13,763 nt of DNA from Patescibacteria group bacterium (GTDB lineage Bacteria > Patescibacteria > Paceibacteria > Moranbacterales > UBA1568), in NCBI GenBank assembly GCA_030916685.1, contig JAUPWD010000052.1, forward strand, positions 1 to 13,763, given 5' to 3'. The translations under genes were made by a program, and so were the position numbers. The stretch's first letter is position 1, and each line of letters begins with the position of its first letter. The notes under the pieces were generated by a model. That model was not told where the DNA came from. It was given only the letters and a program-made list of their open reading frames with translations, and searched no databases. Positions 1 through 6,566 of the stretch are shown here, one piece after another.

Positions 1-95
1 CGAAAAAACTCGATAAGGAATCGGTTTCTCTCTCGCTTAAAAAAGGCGTGTATTCTGACGAGAGTACGGAACTTGGTCTCGGCGAAGTCGCCTAG
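1..95 (+). CDS. 3' end of an unidentified gene (partial)
   Basis: An open frame enters from the left edge (first complete codon at base 3) and ends at TAG 93-95, giving about 30 C-terminal residues that finish in ...LGLGEVA. The stop lies only 4 bases from the stop of the HxlR-type gene on the other strand, a normal convergent arrangement. The fragment shows alternating Ser/Leu/Lys and Gly residues that suggest beta structure, but no family can be named from it. It could also be a chance open frame, since only 30 codons are visible. Confidence 0.45.
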   Translation, partial: KKLDKESVSLSLKKGVYSDESTELGLGEVA

Positions 96-99
96 GTTC

Positions 100-414
100 T
101 CAGTATTTTTCAGCGCCCCATTTTTTCAGGGCGGCGACGATATCGCCGAGGCCCTCCCCTTTTTTCGTGAGGCGGTATTCCACGTGTGGGGGCATTTCTT
201 GGAAGGTTTTTTTTGTGATAATCCCCTCTTTTTCCAGGAAAATGAGTCGTTCGGCCAGTGTCTTGGTACTGATCTCCCCGATTGATGTCAAAAGCTCTCC
301 ATAGCGCTTGGGAGCCTCTAGGAGGTCTCGAACGATGAGAAATGTATGTTTTCCCCCGAGTATCTCCAGAGCCTTCGCTACGGGGCAATTTTCGTGATTT
401 TCTCCTTTTTCCAT
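100..414 (-). CDS. HxlR/DUF24-family winged-helix transcriptional regulator
   Basis: The 104-residue product is the usual length for the HxlR (DUF24) family of small winged-helix dimers such as YodB, HypR and HxlR. The family signature is visible: an N-terminal Cys-Pro at residues 10-11 followed by the first helix (AKALEILGGKHTFLIVRDLL), a recognition-helix region with ISTKTLAERLIFLEKEGII at about 48-66, and the wing motif with HVEYRLTKKG at 77-86. In YodB/HypR-type members this conserved Cys senses quinones, aldehydes or disulfide stress. Here the gene is divergent from an azoreductase/quinone reductase, the same pairing seen with YodB and AzoR1 in Bacillus. The inferred role is redox- or quinone-responsive repression of azoR and of itself through the inverted repeat at 441-468. 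The ATG at 414 gives the family length. No Shine-Dalgarno sequence precedes it. Confidence 0.9.
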   Translation of the reverse strand: MEKGENHENCPVAKALEILGGKHTFLIVRDLLEAPKRYGELLTSIGEISTKTLAERLIFLEKEGIITKKTFQEMPPHVEYRLTKKGEGLGDIVAALKKWGAEKY

Positions 415-435
415 AGTATTTACTTTAGTTTATAC

Positions 436-463
436 AGTATAATACTTTACAAAATAAAGTAAA
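436..463 (-). promoter_or_regulatory. Sigma-70-type promoter of the HxlR-type gene
   Basis: Read on the minus strand, a -35 TTTACT (458-463) and a -10 TATACT (436-441) are spaced by 16 bases. The start would be near 429, leaving about 15 bases before the ATG at 414. This promoter interleaves with the azoR promoter on the other strand and shares the inverted repeat, which implies joint repression or autoregulation. Confidence 0.55.
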
Positions 464-468
464 GTATT
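441..468. promoter_or_regulatory. Inverted repeat, probable operator of the HxlR-type regulator
   Basis: A perfect 10-base arm AATACTTTAC (441-450) is mirrored by GTAAAGTATT (459-468) around the 8-base AT spacer 451-458. The repeat covers the -35 regions of both divergent promoters, so a bound dimer would block both. DUF24/HxlR regulators bind such TACT/AGTA-type dyads in intergenic regions. A second small palindrome TATACAGTATA at 431-441 abuts it over the -10 of the regulator gene and could be a second half-site. Confidence 0.7.
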
Positions 469-474
469 TATACT
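446..474 (+). promoter_or_regulatory. Sigma-70-type promoter of azoR
   Basis: A -35 TTTACA (446-451) and a -10 TATACT (469-474) are separated by exactly 17 bases. Each hexamer differs from consensus at one position. Transcription would start near 481 and give a leader of about 26 bases before the ATG at 507. The right arm of the inverted repeat lies between the two hexamers. Confidence 0.7.
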
Positions 475-506
475 GGATGAGTAATTAAAATAATAGCACA
501 AAAAGT

Positions 507-1118
507 ATGGCAAAAGTACTTGCGGTGACATTCTTCCCACGAGGAGAAATGTCGAATACGAAAAAGTTGTATGAAGAAGTGAAGTCGAATCTCGGCGATG
601 TGGAATTGGTGGAGCTCGATCTGACGAAGGATCAGCCGGTTCTGCTCGATGCCGTTTCGACGATGGCCTATGTAAAGCGGAATTATATGGCGCAGACACT
701 CTCTGCCGAAGATGCCGCATCATTGGCAACCGCCGATCGTCATCGTGAGATGCTTGAGTCTGCTGATAAGGTTATCCTCGCGTATCCGATGTGGAATTTT
801 TCCGTCCCCGCGACGGTGAAGGCATGGATCGATGAAGTCGTGCAGGCCGGCAAGACTTTTACGATGAACGAATCCGGATTCGTCGGATTGCTCAAGGGGA
901 AGAAGGGTCTCGTGATTCAGACTTCGGGTGGTGCATATGATATCGCTCCGATGATCGATTATGATCACGCGACTCCGCTCGCGAAGGGCGTACTTGAATT
1001 CATGGGTATCGAGACATCCGTGGTGACGGCTGGTGGAATGAACGCTGGCAAAGAAGTCGAGTCGATGTCGGCCGCTCAGGCGAAGATTGCCGAGGTGCTT
1101 CCTTTATTTCTCGCTTAA
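507..1118 (+). CDS. azoR: FMN-dependent NADH:quinone oxidoreductase / azoreductase
   Basis: A 203-residue flavodoxin-like protein, matching the length of AzoR/AcpD enzymes (about 200). These cytosolic FMN dimers use NAD(P)H for two-electron reduction of quinones and of azo dyes, protecting against thiol-reactive quinones. Visible features are the Rossmann-like N-terminus (KVLAVTFFPRGEMSNTKKL, phosphate-binding loop around 11-17), the FMN-binding PMWNFSVPATVKAWIDE segment (94-110, AzoR type PMYNF), AGKTF at 114-118 and the TSGGAY loop at 139-144. It is divergent from an HxlR-type regulator and has its own strong promoter at 446-474, so quinone- or oxidant-induced expression is likely by analogy with YodB/AzoR1. 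No clear Shine-Dalgarno sequence precedes the ATG. The gene ends before a bidirectional terminator. Confidence 0.9.
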   Translation: MAKVLAVTFFPRGEMSNTKKLYEEVKSNLGDVELVELDLTKDQPVLLDAVSTMAYVKRNYMAQTLSAEDAASLATADRHREMLESADKVILAYPMWNFSVPATVKAWIDEVVQAGKTFTMNESGFVGLLKGKKGLVIQTSGGAYDIAPMIDYDHATPLAKGVLEFMGIETSVVTAGGMNAGKEVESMSAAQAKIAEVLPLFLA

Positions 1119-1129
1119 TTTTCTTTTGC

Positions 1130-1160
1130 AAAAAACGCTCCTAAAGTGGGAGCGTTTTTT
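1130..1160. terminator. Bidirectional intrinsic terminator between azoR and idi
   Basis: AAAAAACGCTCC (1130-1141) pairs perfectly with GGAGCGTTTTTT (1149-1160) around a 7-base loop, giving a GC stem with T-runs on both strands. It lies 11 bases after the azoR stop and immediately beyond the stop of the convergent idi gene, so it can serve both transcripts. Confidence 0.9.
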
Positions 1161-1163
1161 GAT

Positions 1164-1682
1164 TCAAATGATATTTTCTCCAATCAGCTTCTCGAGCGTG
1201 AGACGAGACCAGTACGTATATTTTTCGGGATCGATCGTGATATCCTCTTGCAGTTCCTTGATAGATATCCATCGGAAGTCGCTCGCCTCCTCGGGATTGA
1301 GAATTGGCGATGCATCATGTCGGCCGATGAAGACATGGAGGTACTCGTGCTCAGTGAGACCGTTTGGAAAATCGACATGATAGATGAATTCCATCACTTC
1401 GCGAAGGTCACAGTCGAATCCCATCTCCTCCTGAAGGCGACGATGCGCGGCGTCGATGGTTGTTTCATCGGGTCTCGGGTGACTGCAACAGGTATTGGTC
1501 CACATCCCACCGCAGTGATATTTCTCGATGGCTCTTTGCTGGAGCATGAGCTCTCCTTCGGTATTGAATATCCAGACAGAAAAAGCTCGATGAAGGAGTC
1601 CTCGTTCGTGTGTGCGCATCTTCTCCTCTTCTCCGATTGGTTGGTCATGTTCGTCGACCAGGATGATCGTATTTTTGGTCAT
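1164..1682 (-). CDS. idi: Isopentenyl-diphosphate delta-isomerase, type I (Nudix fold)
   Basis: The 172-residue product matches bacterial type I Idi (about 180). The enzyme interconverts IPP and DMAPP in the cytosol, feeding isoprenoid and undecaprenyl carrier synthesis. The active-site set of the E. coli enzyme can be placed: His25 and His31 in HERGLLHRAFSVW, the catalytic Cys at 66 and His68 in WTNTCCSHP, Glu86 in the Nudix-like RRLQEEMGF helix, and the second catalytic Glu pair E111/E113 in TEHEYLHVF. All metal ligands and catalytic residues appear intact. It converges on azoR and lies downstream of the efflux operon, but a promoter-like element at 1715-1741 suggests independent expression. 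No other isoprenoid gene is in the window, so the source of IPP is not shown. Type II Idi (FMN-dependent) is excluded by the fold. Confidence 0.95.
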   Translation of the reverse strand: MTKNTIILVDEHDQPIGEEEKMRTHERGLLHRAFSVWIFNTEGELMLQQRAIEKYHCGGMWTNTCCSHPRPDETTIDAAHRRLQEEMGFDCDLREVMEFIYHVDFPNGLTEHEYLHVFIGRHDASPILNPEEASDFRWISIKELQEDITIDPEKYTYWSRLTLEKLIGENII

Positions 1683-1714
1683 GGAGATATATTCGCTGAT
1701 AAATCACACGGTAT

Positions 1715-1741
1715 ATTATATCGAAAATACAATTTTTTCAA
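1715..1741 (-). promoter_or_regulatory. Probable promoter of idi
   Basis: On the minus strand a perfect -10 TATAAT (1715-1720) is preceded by TTGAAA (1736-1741) with a short 15-base spacer. It lies in the 66-base gap between the permease stop and the idi ATG. The short spacer weakens the call, but the -10 is exact and the position is suitable. Confidence 0.5.
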
Positions 1742-1748
1742 GAGCGTA

Positions 1749-2972
1749 TCATTCGTAGCGCAGAGCGACGATGGCATTCATTTTTGAGGCGCGTCTCGCC
1801 GGATAGTATCCGAAGACGATGCCGATAGCTGCAGAGACTCCGACCGCGAGCATGACGGATGAGGAGGAAATCTGCGTAGTGAATCCGGCATAGGGCTCGA
1901 CGAGGGTCGATATGATCCAGCCGAGAATGATGCCGATGACCCCTCCGATGAAAGTGAGGACGACCGCTTCGACGAGGAACTGAAAGCTGATGTCGGCTCG
2001 TTTGGCGCCGATCGCTTTGCGAAGTCCGATTTCGCGCGTGCGTTCGGTGACCGAGGTGAGCATCATGTTCATGATACCGATACCCCCGACAATGAGGGAT
2101 ATACCCGCGACCGCGCCGAGGAGTGCTGTGAGCGTTCCGGTGATGGTGGATGCGGTTGCGACGATGTCCGCCTGGTTCATGATGCGGAAATCCGCGAGTG
2201 CCGGGTCGGTGATATGATGCGATTTAAGGAGGATGGTATTCACCTGATTCTGCACGGATTGCATGATGGATGCATCGGTTGCGGTGATATTGATGACGGA
2301 TATCGCGGTTGATCCGGTAAGAAATTGTTGTGCGGTCGTGATCGGGATGAAGATGACGTCGTCATTGCTGCCGAAGCCGCTCCCCCCTCGTGTCTTTGTG
2401 ATGCCGATGACGGTGAAAATAACACCATTCACTCGGATTTGCTCTCCAATCGGATCGGCATCGCTTGCGAAGAGTGCAGTGACGGTTTCTGGTCCGAGGA
2501 CGGCTACTTTGGCGAGACGTTTTTCCTGATCGATATTAATGAAAGTCCCGGATACCGTTTCGATATTTCGGACGGTCGCATATTCGGCCGTGACACCGGT
2601 GATTTGGGTGCGGGTATTTTTTCCTTTGCTCGTGACCTGATAACGGCCGCTTACTTCCGGAGCGACAGCCTTGACTCCATCGGCTTCGGTTCGGATAGCA
2701 TCGACATCCGTCGCTATGAGTGTCTGTGCCGATCCCTGTCCCTGACTGACGACGGATCCGGGACTCTGCTGATTTCCCGGGCGTACGATGATGAGGTTCG
2801 ATCCGATGGCTTGGATATTGGCAGAGATGGAATTCTGGGCTCCTTGGCCGATGGCGGTCATGGCGATGACGGATCCGATGCCGATCACGATGCCGAGTAT
2901 GGTCAAAGCGGATCGTGATTTGTTCACTACGATCGCCGAGTAGGTTTCATAAAAAGTATCAGAGAGGAGCAT
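1749..2972 (-). CDS. MacB/YknZ-type ABC transporter permease
   Basis: A 407-residue membrane protein with the MacB topology: TM1 at about 21-43, a large extracytoplasmic domain (MacB_PCD, about 44-275), then three TM helices near 280-303, 332-356 and 371-390. The FtsX-domain hallmark SVTERTREIGLRKAIGA (307-323), which couples to the ATPase, is clear, and the C-terminus has the typical YYPARRASKMNAIVALRYE. It has no fused ATPase; that is the separate gene 12 bases upstream. Such permeases act as mechanotransmitters that export peptides, lipoproteins or small toxic compounds through an adaptor protein. It is the last gene of the operon beginning with the sigma factor at 6475, and no strong terminator is visible after it. 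The substrate cannot be deduced. Confidence 0.92.
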   Translation of the reverse strand: MLLSDTFYETYSAIVVNKSRSALTILGIVIGIGSVIAMTAIGQGAQNSISANIQAIGSNLIIVRPGNQQSPGSVVSQGQGSAQTLIATDVDAIRTEADGVKAVAPEVSGRYQVTSKGKNTRTQITGVTAEYATVRNIETVSGTFINIDQEKRLAKVAVLGPETVTALFASDADPIGEQIRVNGVIFTVIGITKTRGGSGFGSNDDVIFIPITTAQQFLTGSTAISVINITATDASIMQSVQNQVNTILLKSHHITDPALADFRIMNQADIVATASTITGTLTALLGAVAGISLIVGGIGIMNMMLTSVTERTREIGLRKAIGAKRADISFQFLVEAVVLTFIGGVIGIILGWIISTLVEPYAGFTTQISSSSVMLAVGVSAAIGIVFGYYPARRASKMNAIVALRYE

Positions 2973-2984
2973 AGTGGAGAGAGT

Positions 2985-3686
2985 TTAGAGGAGATTTCTT
3001 TTCTTCGTATTGATGCGGTCTTCGATGATGCTGCCATCGCGTATAAAGATGATACGGTCCGCATATTCGGCGATTTCGTCTTCGTGGGTGATGAGGATGA
3101 TGGTGTGGTGTTCGTTTCGATTGAGCAGCTGAAGGGTTCGCATGACTTGCTCGCCGCTTTTCGTATCGAGGTTTCCTGTCGGTTCATCCGCGAGGATGAG
3201 CGATGGATTATTGACAAGTGCCCGGGCGATAGCGACACGCTGTATCTGTCCACCGGAGAGTTGATTGGAGAGATGAGAAAAGCGTTCCTCGGGAATACCG
3301 ACGGAGAGGAGTGCTTTCTTCGCTCGTGCTTCCCTCTCTGATCGTGGGACTTCCTCGTAGATGAGTGGCAGCATGACATTCCTGAGGGCGGTTGTCCGTG
3401 GAAGGAGATTGAAAGATTGAAAAACGAAACCGATTTTTTTCATCCGGATTTCTGCGAGCGTATCATCGGAAAGTGTGGATACATCTCTCTCATCGATGAG
3501 ATAGGTTCCACTGGTTGGCGTATCGAGTGCGCCGAGTATATGCATGAGAGTTGATTTCCCACTCCCGGATGGACCCATGATGGCGACGAATTCTCCATCC
3601 TGAATGGAGAGCGAGACATTTTTCAAAGCCTCGGTCGCATTGTCCCCGTTATAATACGTTTTCGAAATATCGTGGCATTCGATCAT
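2985..3686 (-). CDS. ABC transporter ATP-binding protein (MacB/LolD/YknY type)
   Basis: A 233-residue nucleotide-binding subunit with all motifs: Walker A GPSGSGKS (38-45), Q-loop Gln90 in [10 protein letters not shown], signature LSGGQ (143-147), Walker B LILADE (163-168), D-loop GNLD (171-174) and H-loop His201. The [20 protein letters not shown] segment and DEPTGNLD are typical of the MacB/LolD/FtsE-like family that drives FtsX-domain permeases. It sits between the adaptor gene (12-base gap) and the permease gene (12-base gap), so it is its cognate ATPase. The ATG at 3686 has no Shine-Dalgarno sequence; translational coupling is likely. Confidence 0.95.
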   Translation of the reverse strand: MIECHDISKTYYNGDNATEALKNVSLSIQDGEFVAIMGPSGSGKSTLMHILGALDTPTSGTYLIDERDVSTLSDDTLAEIRMKKIGFVFQSFNLLPRTTALRNVMLPLIYEEVPRSEREARAKKALLSVGIPEERFSHLSNQLSGGQIQRVAIARALVNNPSLILADEPTGNLDTKSGEQVMRTLQLLNRNEHHTIILITHEDEIAEYADRIIFIRDGSIIEDRINTKKRNLL

Positions 3687-3698
3687 AAGGGGTGATAA

Positions 3699-4856
3699 TT
3701 ATCTGCCGGCATTACTACCGCTGTTTCTCCGTGGCGTGAGCGAATTGAGAAGTCCTCCGGATGGCGCGCCCGTCGCGGTGCTTGTTGTGATGATTTGGGT
3801 GATGATTACATCTCCCTCGGAGAGACCACTGATAACTTCCGTTTCAGTGTCATTTCCGATACCGGTTTCGATAGTTTTCTTTCCGAGATTGAGAGTACTC
3901 GTATCGGCCGGTTTCTTGTTATCAGCGTTCTTCTTGTTGGGAATCTGTACGAATGATTCTCCGGTGTCAGATTTTTTGATCGCGCCATTCAAGACGACGA
4001 GCACATCTTTTTTCTCAGCGACGGTGATGGTAGCAGAGACGCTCATCCCCGGTCGGAGCAGCTCGATCGTTTCTGAAAAGCTGATTTCTGCATTGTAGTA
4101 GACAACCCCTTGGGTGACCGTTCCGATGGTGTCTATCTTCGTAATCGTTCCCGAGATATTCTGTCCTCCCAGGGCATCGACGGTGAGTATTGCTGTGTTT
4201 CCATTGCGTACCTGTGCCGCGTCAACCTCATTGAGAGATACTTTCGCAATCAGTTCCTTGGTAATGACGGAAGCGAGTATAGCATCTCGTGAAATGGAAT
4301 CTCCTGGATTGACCGAGAGATTCGTCACAACGCCATCGAATGGGGCTCGTATGGAATAATCCGCCAATTTTTCCCTGGCATCGGCGAGTTTGGCCGTCTG
4401 TTGGCTAACCGCTACTTTCTGTGCCTGTCGGGCGAGTGAATCGGCGGAAGAATCATTGTTATTAGAAATTTTCGTCTGCTCCTGTTTGATCTTCGCGGAC
4501 TGCAGGGCGAGTTCCGCATCGCGTACGGCCTTCACCGCATCGGCCGTATCGAGTACGGCGATGAGTTGTCCTTTTTTCACATCCTGATCATTCTTCACGG
4601 CAACCTGACGGACTTCGATAGCATCTCCGGCGGCGACCGGCTTCAGATTGACCTGACTTCTCGCAGCGATCTGGCCGCTTCCGGTGACGGATACAATGAT
4701 ATTTTTCTTTTCAACTGTTGCTGTCTTTATTTGTGGAGCGACGGTTGCTGTCTGATTTTTTTGGAAGTAATAATATCCACCTCCCGCGAGAGCGAGGATG
4801 ATGAATATTTTCACGCGGTTTTTCCGGAGGACTTCGATGAGTGTCGATGTGTTCAT
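3699..4856 (-). CDS. Periplasmic adaptor / membrane fusion protein (HlyD-MacA-YknX family)
   Basis: About 385 residues. An N-terminal signal-anchor helix (about 16-31, IFIILALAGGG) is followed by the split biotinyl-lipoyl domain (about 65-105 and 165-190, with RAPFDGVVTNLSVNPGD), a coiled-coil hairpin (about 105-165, rich in Ala, Lys and Gln), a beta-barrel domain (about 200-280, LRPGMSVSATI) and a membrane-proximal domain. The C-terminus is Gly/Ser/Asn rich. Adaptors of this type bridge substrate capture and export with a MacB-like permease. In diderms they dock to TolC, in monoderms (YknX) they work alone. I chose the ATG at 4856, 13 bases after the upstream stop. An in-frame GTG at 4883 would add nine residues and overlap the preceding gene; neither start has a convincing ribosome-binding site. 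Confidence 0.9.
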   Translation of the reverse strand: MNTSTLIEVLRKNRVKIFIILALAGGGYYYFQKNQTATVAPQIKTATVEKKNIIVSVTGSGQIAARSQVNLKPVAAGDAIEVRQVAVKNDQDVKKGQLIAVLDTADAVKAVRDAELALQSAKIKQEQTKISNNNDSSADSLARQAQKVAVSQQTAKLADAREKLADYSIRAPFDGVVTNLSVNPGDSISRDAILASVITKELIAKVSLNEVDAAQVRNGNTAILTVDALGGQNISGTITKIDTIGTVTQGVVYYNAEISFSETIELLRPGMSVSATITVAEKKDVLVVLNGAIKKSDTGESFVQIPNKKNADNKKPADTSTLNLGKKTIETGIGNDTETEVISGLSEGDVIITQIITTSTATGAPSGGLLNSLTPRRNSGSNAGR

Positions 4857-4869
4857 AATGAGAGGGCGA

Positions 4870-5412
4870 TTACTGTTGATCACTTCCGAAGTTCATCATG
4901 CCCCATCCACGTCCGGTATTGTCAGAAGCAAAGACTCGGATGAAATCGGCATTTACGGTCCCTGTATCGCTTGGATTGCCGATGACCACGATCTTCGTTC
5001 CGACGGCAAGCTCGCTTGACTTCATGATGTCACGCCCGCTCCGGATGATCGTCTTTTCTGAAAGAGTGATGGTGTTTTCCTTGTTTTCCGTATCCTTGAC
5101 GATGATGTTTCCCTCCGTGACGGAAATGATCTCTCCTGAAATTCCATGACTGTTGCGAAAGTTTTTTCCTTCGAAATCGCGATCGCCCATCATGCCTCCG
5201 CGCATCATTTTGCTTCGGTCATTCCGATCCTGAAATTTCCCGCCAGCGAAATTGCGCTCATAATTTTCACCGAAGGCATACGAAAATTTCGCCTTGTGAA
5301 ATCCGACGGCGAGCCCTCCCGCGAAACTGACGAATGAGACGAGGAGTATGCCGACGACAATCGCCGAAATTCGAACTGCTTTTGACGCTATGATTTCCTG
5401 TGCTGTTTTCAT
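4870..5412 (-). CDS. Membrane-anchored DUF5666-like protein in the efflux operon
   Basis: A 180-residue protein with one N-terminal TM helix (about 13-37), a linker rich in Arg, Gly, Asn and Met (about 48-88, including KMMRGGMMGDRDF) and a small beta-rich domain (about 89-161). The domain has the pattern SGEIISVTEGNIIVKDTEN ... ITLSEKTIIRS ... LAVGTKIVVIG ... NADFIRV, which fits DUF5666-type OB-like domains. The C-terminal tail again carries GRGWGMMNFG. The domain would face outside the cytoplasm. Its place between the probable anti-sigma gene (18-base gap) and the adaptor gene (13-base gap) suggests a role in sensing or in assisting the transporter, in the position occupied by YknW in the Bacillus ykn operon, although the proteins are not obviously alike. 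The exact function is unknown, and the DUF assignment is by pattern only. Confidence 0.7.
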   Translation of the reverse strand: MKTAQEIIASKAVRISAIVVGILLVSFVSFAGGLAVGFHKAKFSYAFGENYERNFAGGKFQDRNDRSKMMRGGMMGDRDFEGKNFRNSHGISGEIISVTEGNIIVKDTENKENTITLSEKTIIRSGRDIMKSSELAVGTKIVVIGNPSDTGTVNADFIRVFASDNTGRGWGMMNFGSDQQ

Positions 5413-5430
5413 AGGGATGATGTTATGGGG

Positions 5431-5844
5431 TTATACGTTATGAAATGAGAGTGAATGGTTCCGTCTGACGGGGATATTGAATGACCAGAATTGAAAGAGA
5501 AGGAAAGAGAGCATCGGCATGAGGATGAGAGCGATCGGAAGTGCCGGGAGCGTTTCGAGGAGCGAGTAGATGAATTCCCCGAAATAGTTCATGACGATGC
5601 TGGCATCCGTAAAGAGGAGCGACGCGAGTTGCCAGAATTCCGACGCGAGAATATTCTGTCCGAAGGTGAGTCCAATCGCGAGAAATGCCACTGCCGATAT
5701 GCCGCGACCGATACGTGTCAGGAGGAGCGCATTCTGAAGACGCTTTTCTTCCATCACTTCGATGCGACGCAGAATCCGTTCCTCCAGTCCATCAGGTGGA
5801 TTCGGGCGGTCTATTTTTTGGAAAATTGTTCGTAAGGTATGCAT
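5431..5844 (-). CDS. Two-TM membrane protein, probable anti-sigma factor
   Basis: About 137 residues from the ATG at 5844. The N-terminal cytoplasmic part has a charged amphipathic helix with PPDGLEERILRRIEVMEEKR (about 17-35), which resembles the sigma-binding or post-binding segments of anti-sigma factors. Two hydrophobic helices follow at about 47-66 and 98-120, and the tail is short and basic. No HxxxCxxC zinc motif is present, so it is not a ZAS-type anti-sigma factor. It follows the sigma gene by 46 bases, the usual position for an anti-sigma partner. An earlier in-frame start at 5937 would overlap the sigma gene by 47 bases and add a non-hydrophobic, poorly structured stretch, so I reject it. 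The role is inferred from position and topology, not from a recognised domain. Confidence 0.6.
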   Translation of the reverse strand: MHTLRTIFQKIDRPNPPDGLEERILRRIEVMEEKRLQNALLLTRIGRGISAVAFLAIGLTFGQNILASEFWQLASLLFTDASIVMNYFGEFIYSLLETLPALPIALILMPMLSFLLFQFWSFNIPVRRNHSLSFHNV

Positions 5845-5890
5845 AGTATATTTCTTCTGATTCAGCGGTTGAGGCCATTTATATTCACTA

Positions 5891-6475
5891 TTACGATGCT
5901 TTCGTGCCTTGGGACGCATCATCTCGCAGGATGACATCTTTGAGTGATTTCAAAGCTCTTCCGTGGCGGCTTTTGATCGTATTGTAGGGTTCATCCAGGA
6001 TTTCCGATATTTCTTCGAGCGAGAAGTCCTCGAGGTATCTGAGAGTGAGAATGGCTCGATTTGGCGGGGAGATTTGTTCAAGTGCCTGGGCAAGCGTGGC
6101 GGCGATTTCTTTCTTTTCGAAAAGCGAATCAGGGAGCAGCTTTTCATCGTCAATCGCCTCGATAGGATTCTCGCCATCGTCATCTTCGAATGAAGAGAAC
6201 GGAATTGCTCTTTTCTTTTTCAAATAATCGTAGGCGGTATTCTTTGCGATGGCGAAGATCCAGGTTTTGAATTTTTTCTCCGCATTGAAGCGGTCGAGAT
6301 GTTTCCATGCTTTGATGAAGGTTTCTTGAACGATATCCTCCGCACTTCCCTCCTCCCGTGTGAAGTGGAAGGCGAAGTGATAGATCGGCTTGAGATAGGC
6401 TTTCATGATGAGTGGAAAAGCATCAGAATCCCCTTCTTGGTGTCGCTTCAGCAGTTCGCTATCAGTCGGATTCAT
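5891..6475 (-). CDS. ECF-like RNA polymerase sigma factor
   Basis: A 194-residue sigma-70 family protein with only regions 2 and 4. Region 2 (about 20-90) contains AEDIVQETFIKAWKHLDRF and KFKTWIFAIAKNTAYDYL, the core-binding and -10 recognition helices. Region 4 (about 125-180) contains ISPPNRAILTLRYLEDFSLEEISEILDEPYNTIKSRHGRALKSLK broken by an acidic linker after region 2 (about 96-120); it holds the helix-turn-helix for -35 recognition. It heads a minus-strand operon of six genes ending in an ABC efflux system, so it probably activates that operon in response to envelope stress. The 91-base upstream gap shows no confident promoter, ECF-type or otherwise; TACTAT and TATAAA stretches near 6511-6517 are only weak candidates. 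The ATG at 6475 lacks a Shine-Dalgarno sequence. Confidence 0.92.
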   Translation of the reverse strand: MNPTDSELLKRHQEGDSDAFPLIMKAYLKPIYHFAFHFTREEGSAEDIVQETFIKAWKHLDRFNAEKKFKTWIFAIAKNTAYDYLKKKRAIPFSSFEDDDGENPIEAIDDEKLLPDSLFEKKEIAATLAQALEQISPPNRAILTLRYLEDFSLEEISEILDEPYNTIKSRHGRALKSLKDVILRDDASQGTKAS

Positions 6476-6566
6476 AAAGACATTTTAAAACAAAGGGTCG
6501 CGGCTCTTCCTTTATAGTACGATACATATTTGTGTTTCGACGCGGAGCTCCTATTGGGAGAGGCGA

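Noticed and set aside
1146..1787. Plus-strand open frame of 213 codons opposite idi
   Set aside because: It starts within the azoR terminator and is the complement of an intact idi gene.
5845..5937. Longer N-terminus for the two-TM partner protein
   Set aside because: It would overlap the sigma gene by 47 bases and adds a basic stretch without family or structural support.
6541..6566. Terminator after rmuC
   Set aside because: Only a weak CTCC/GGAG hairpin and the palindrome GGAGCTCC (6544-6551) are present, with no T-run on the minus strand.
6476..6566. SigW-like ECF promoter (TGAAAC...CGTA) upstream of the sigma gene
   Set aside because: CGAAAC and CGTA occur on the minus strand, but only 12 bases apart instead of 16-17, so the match is not convincing.
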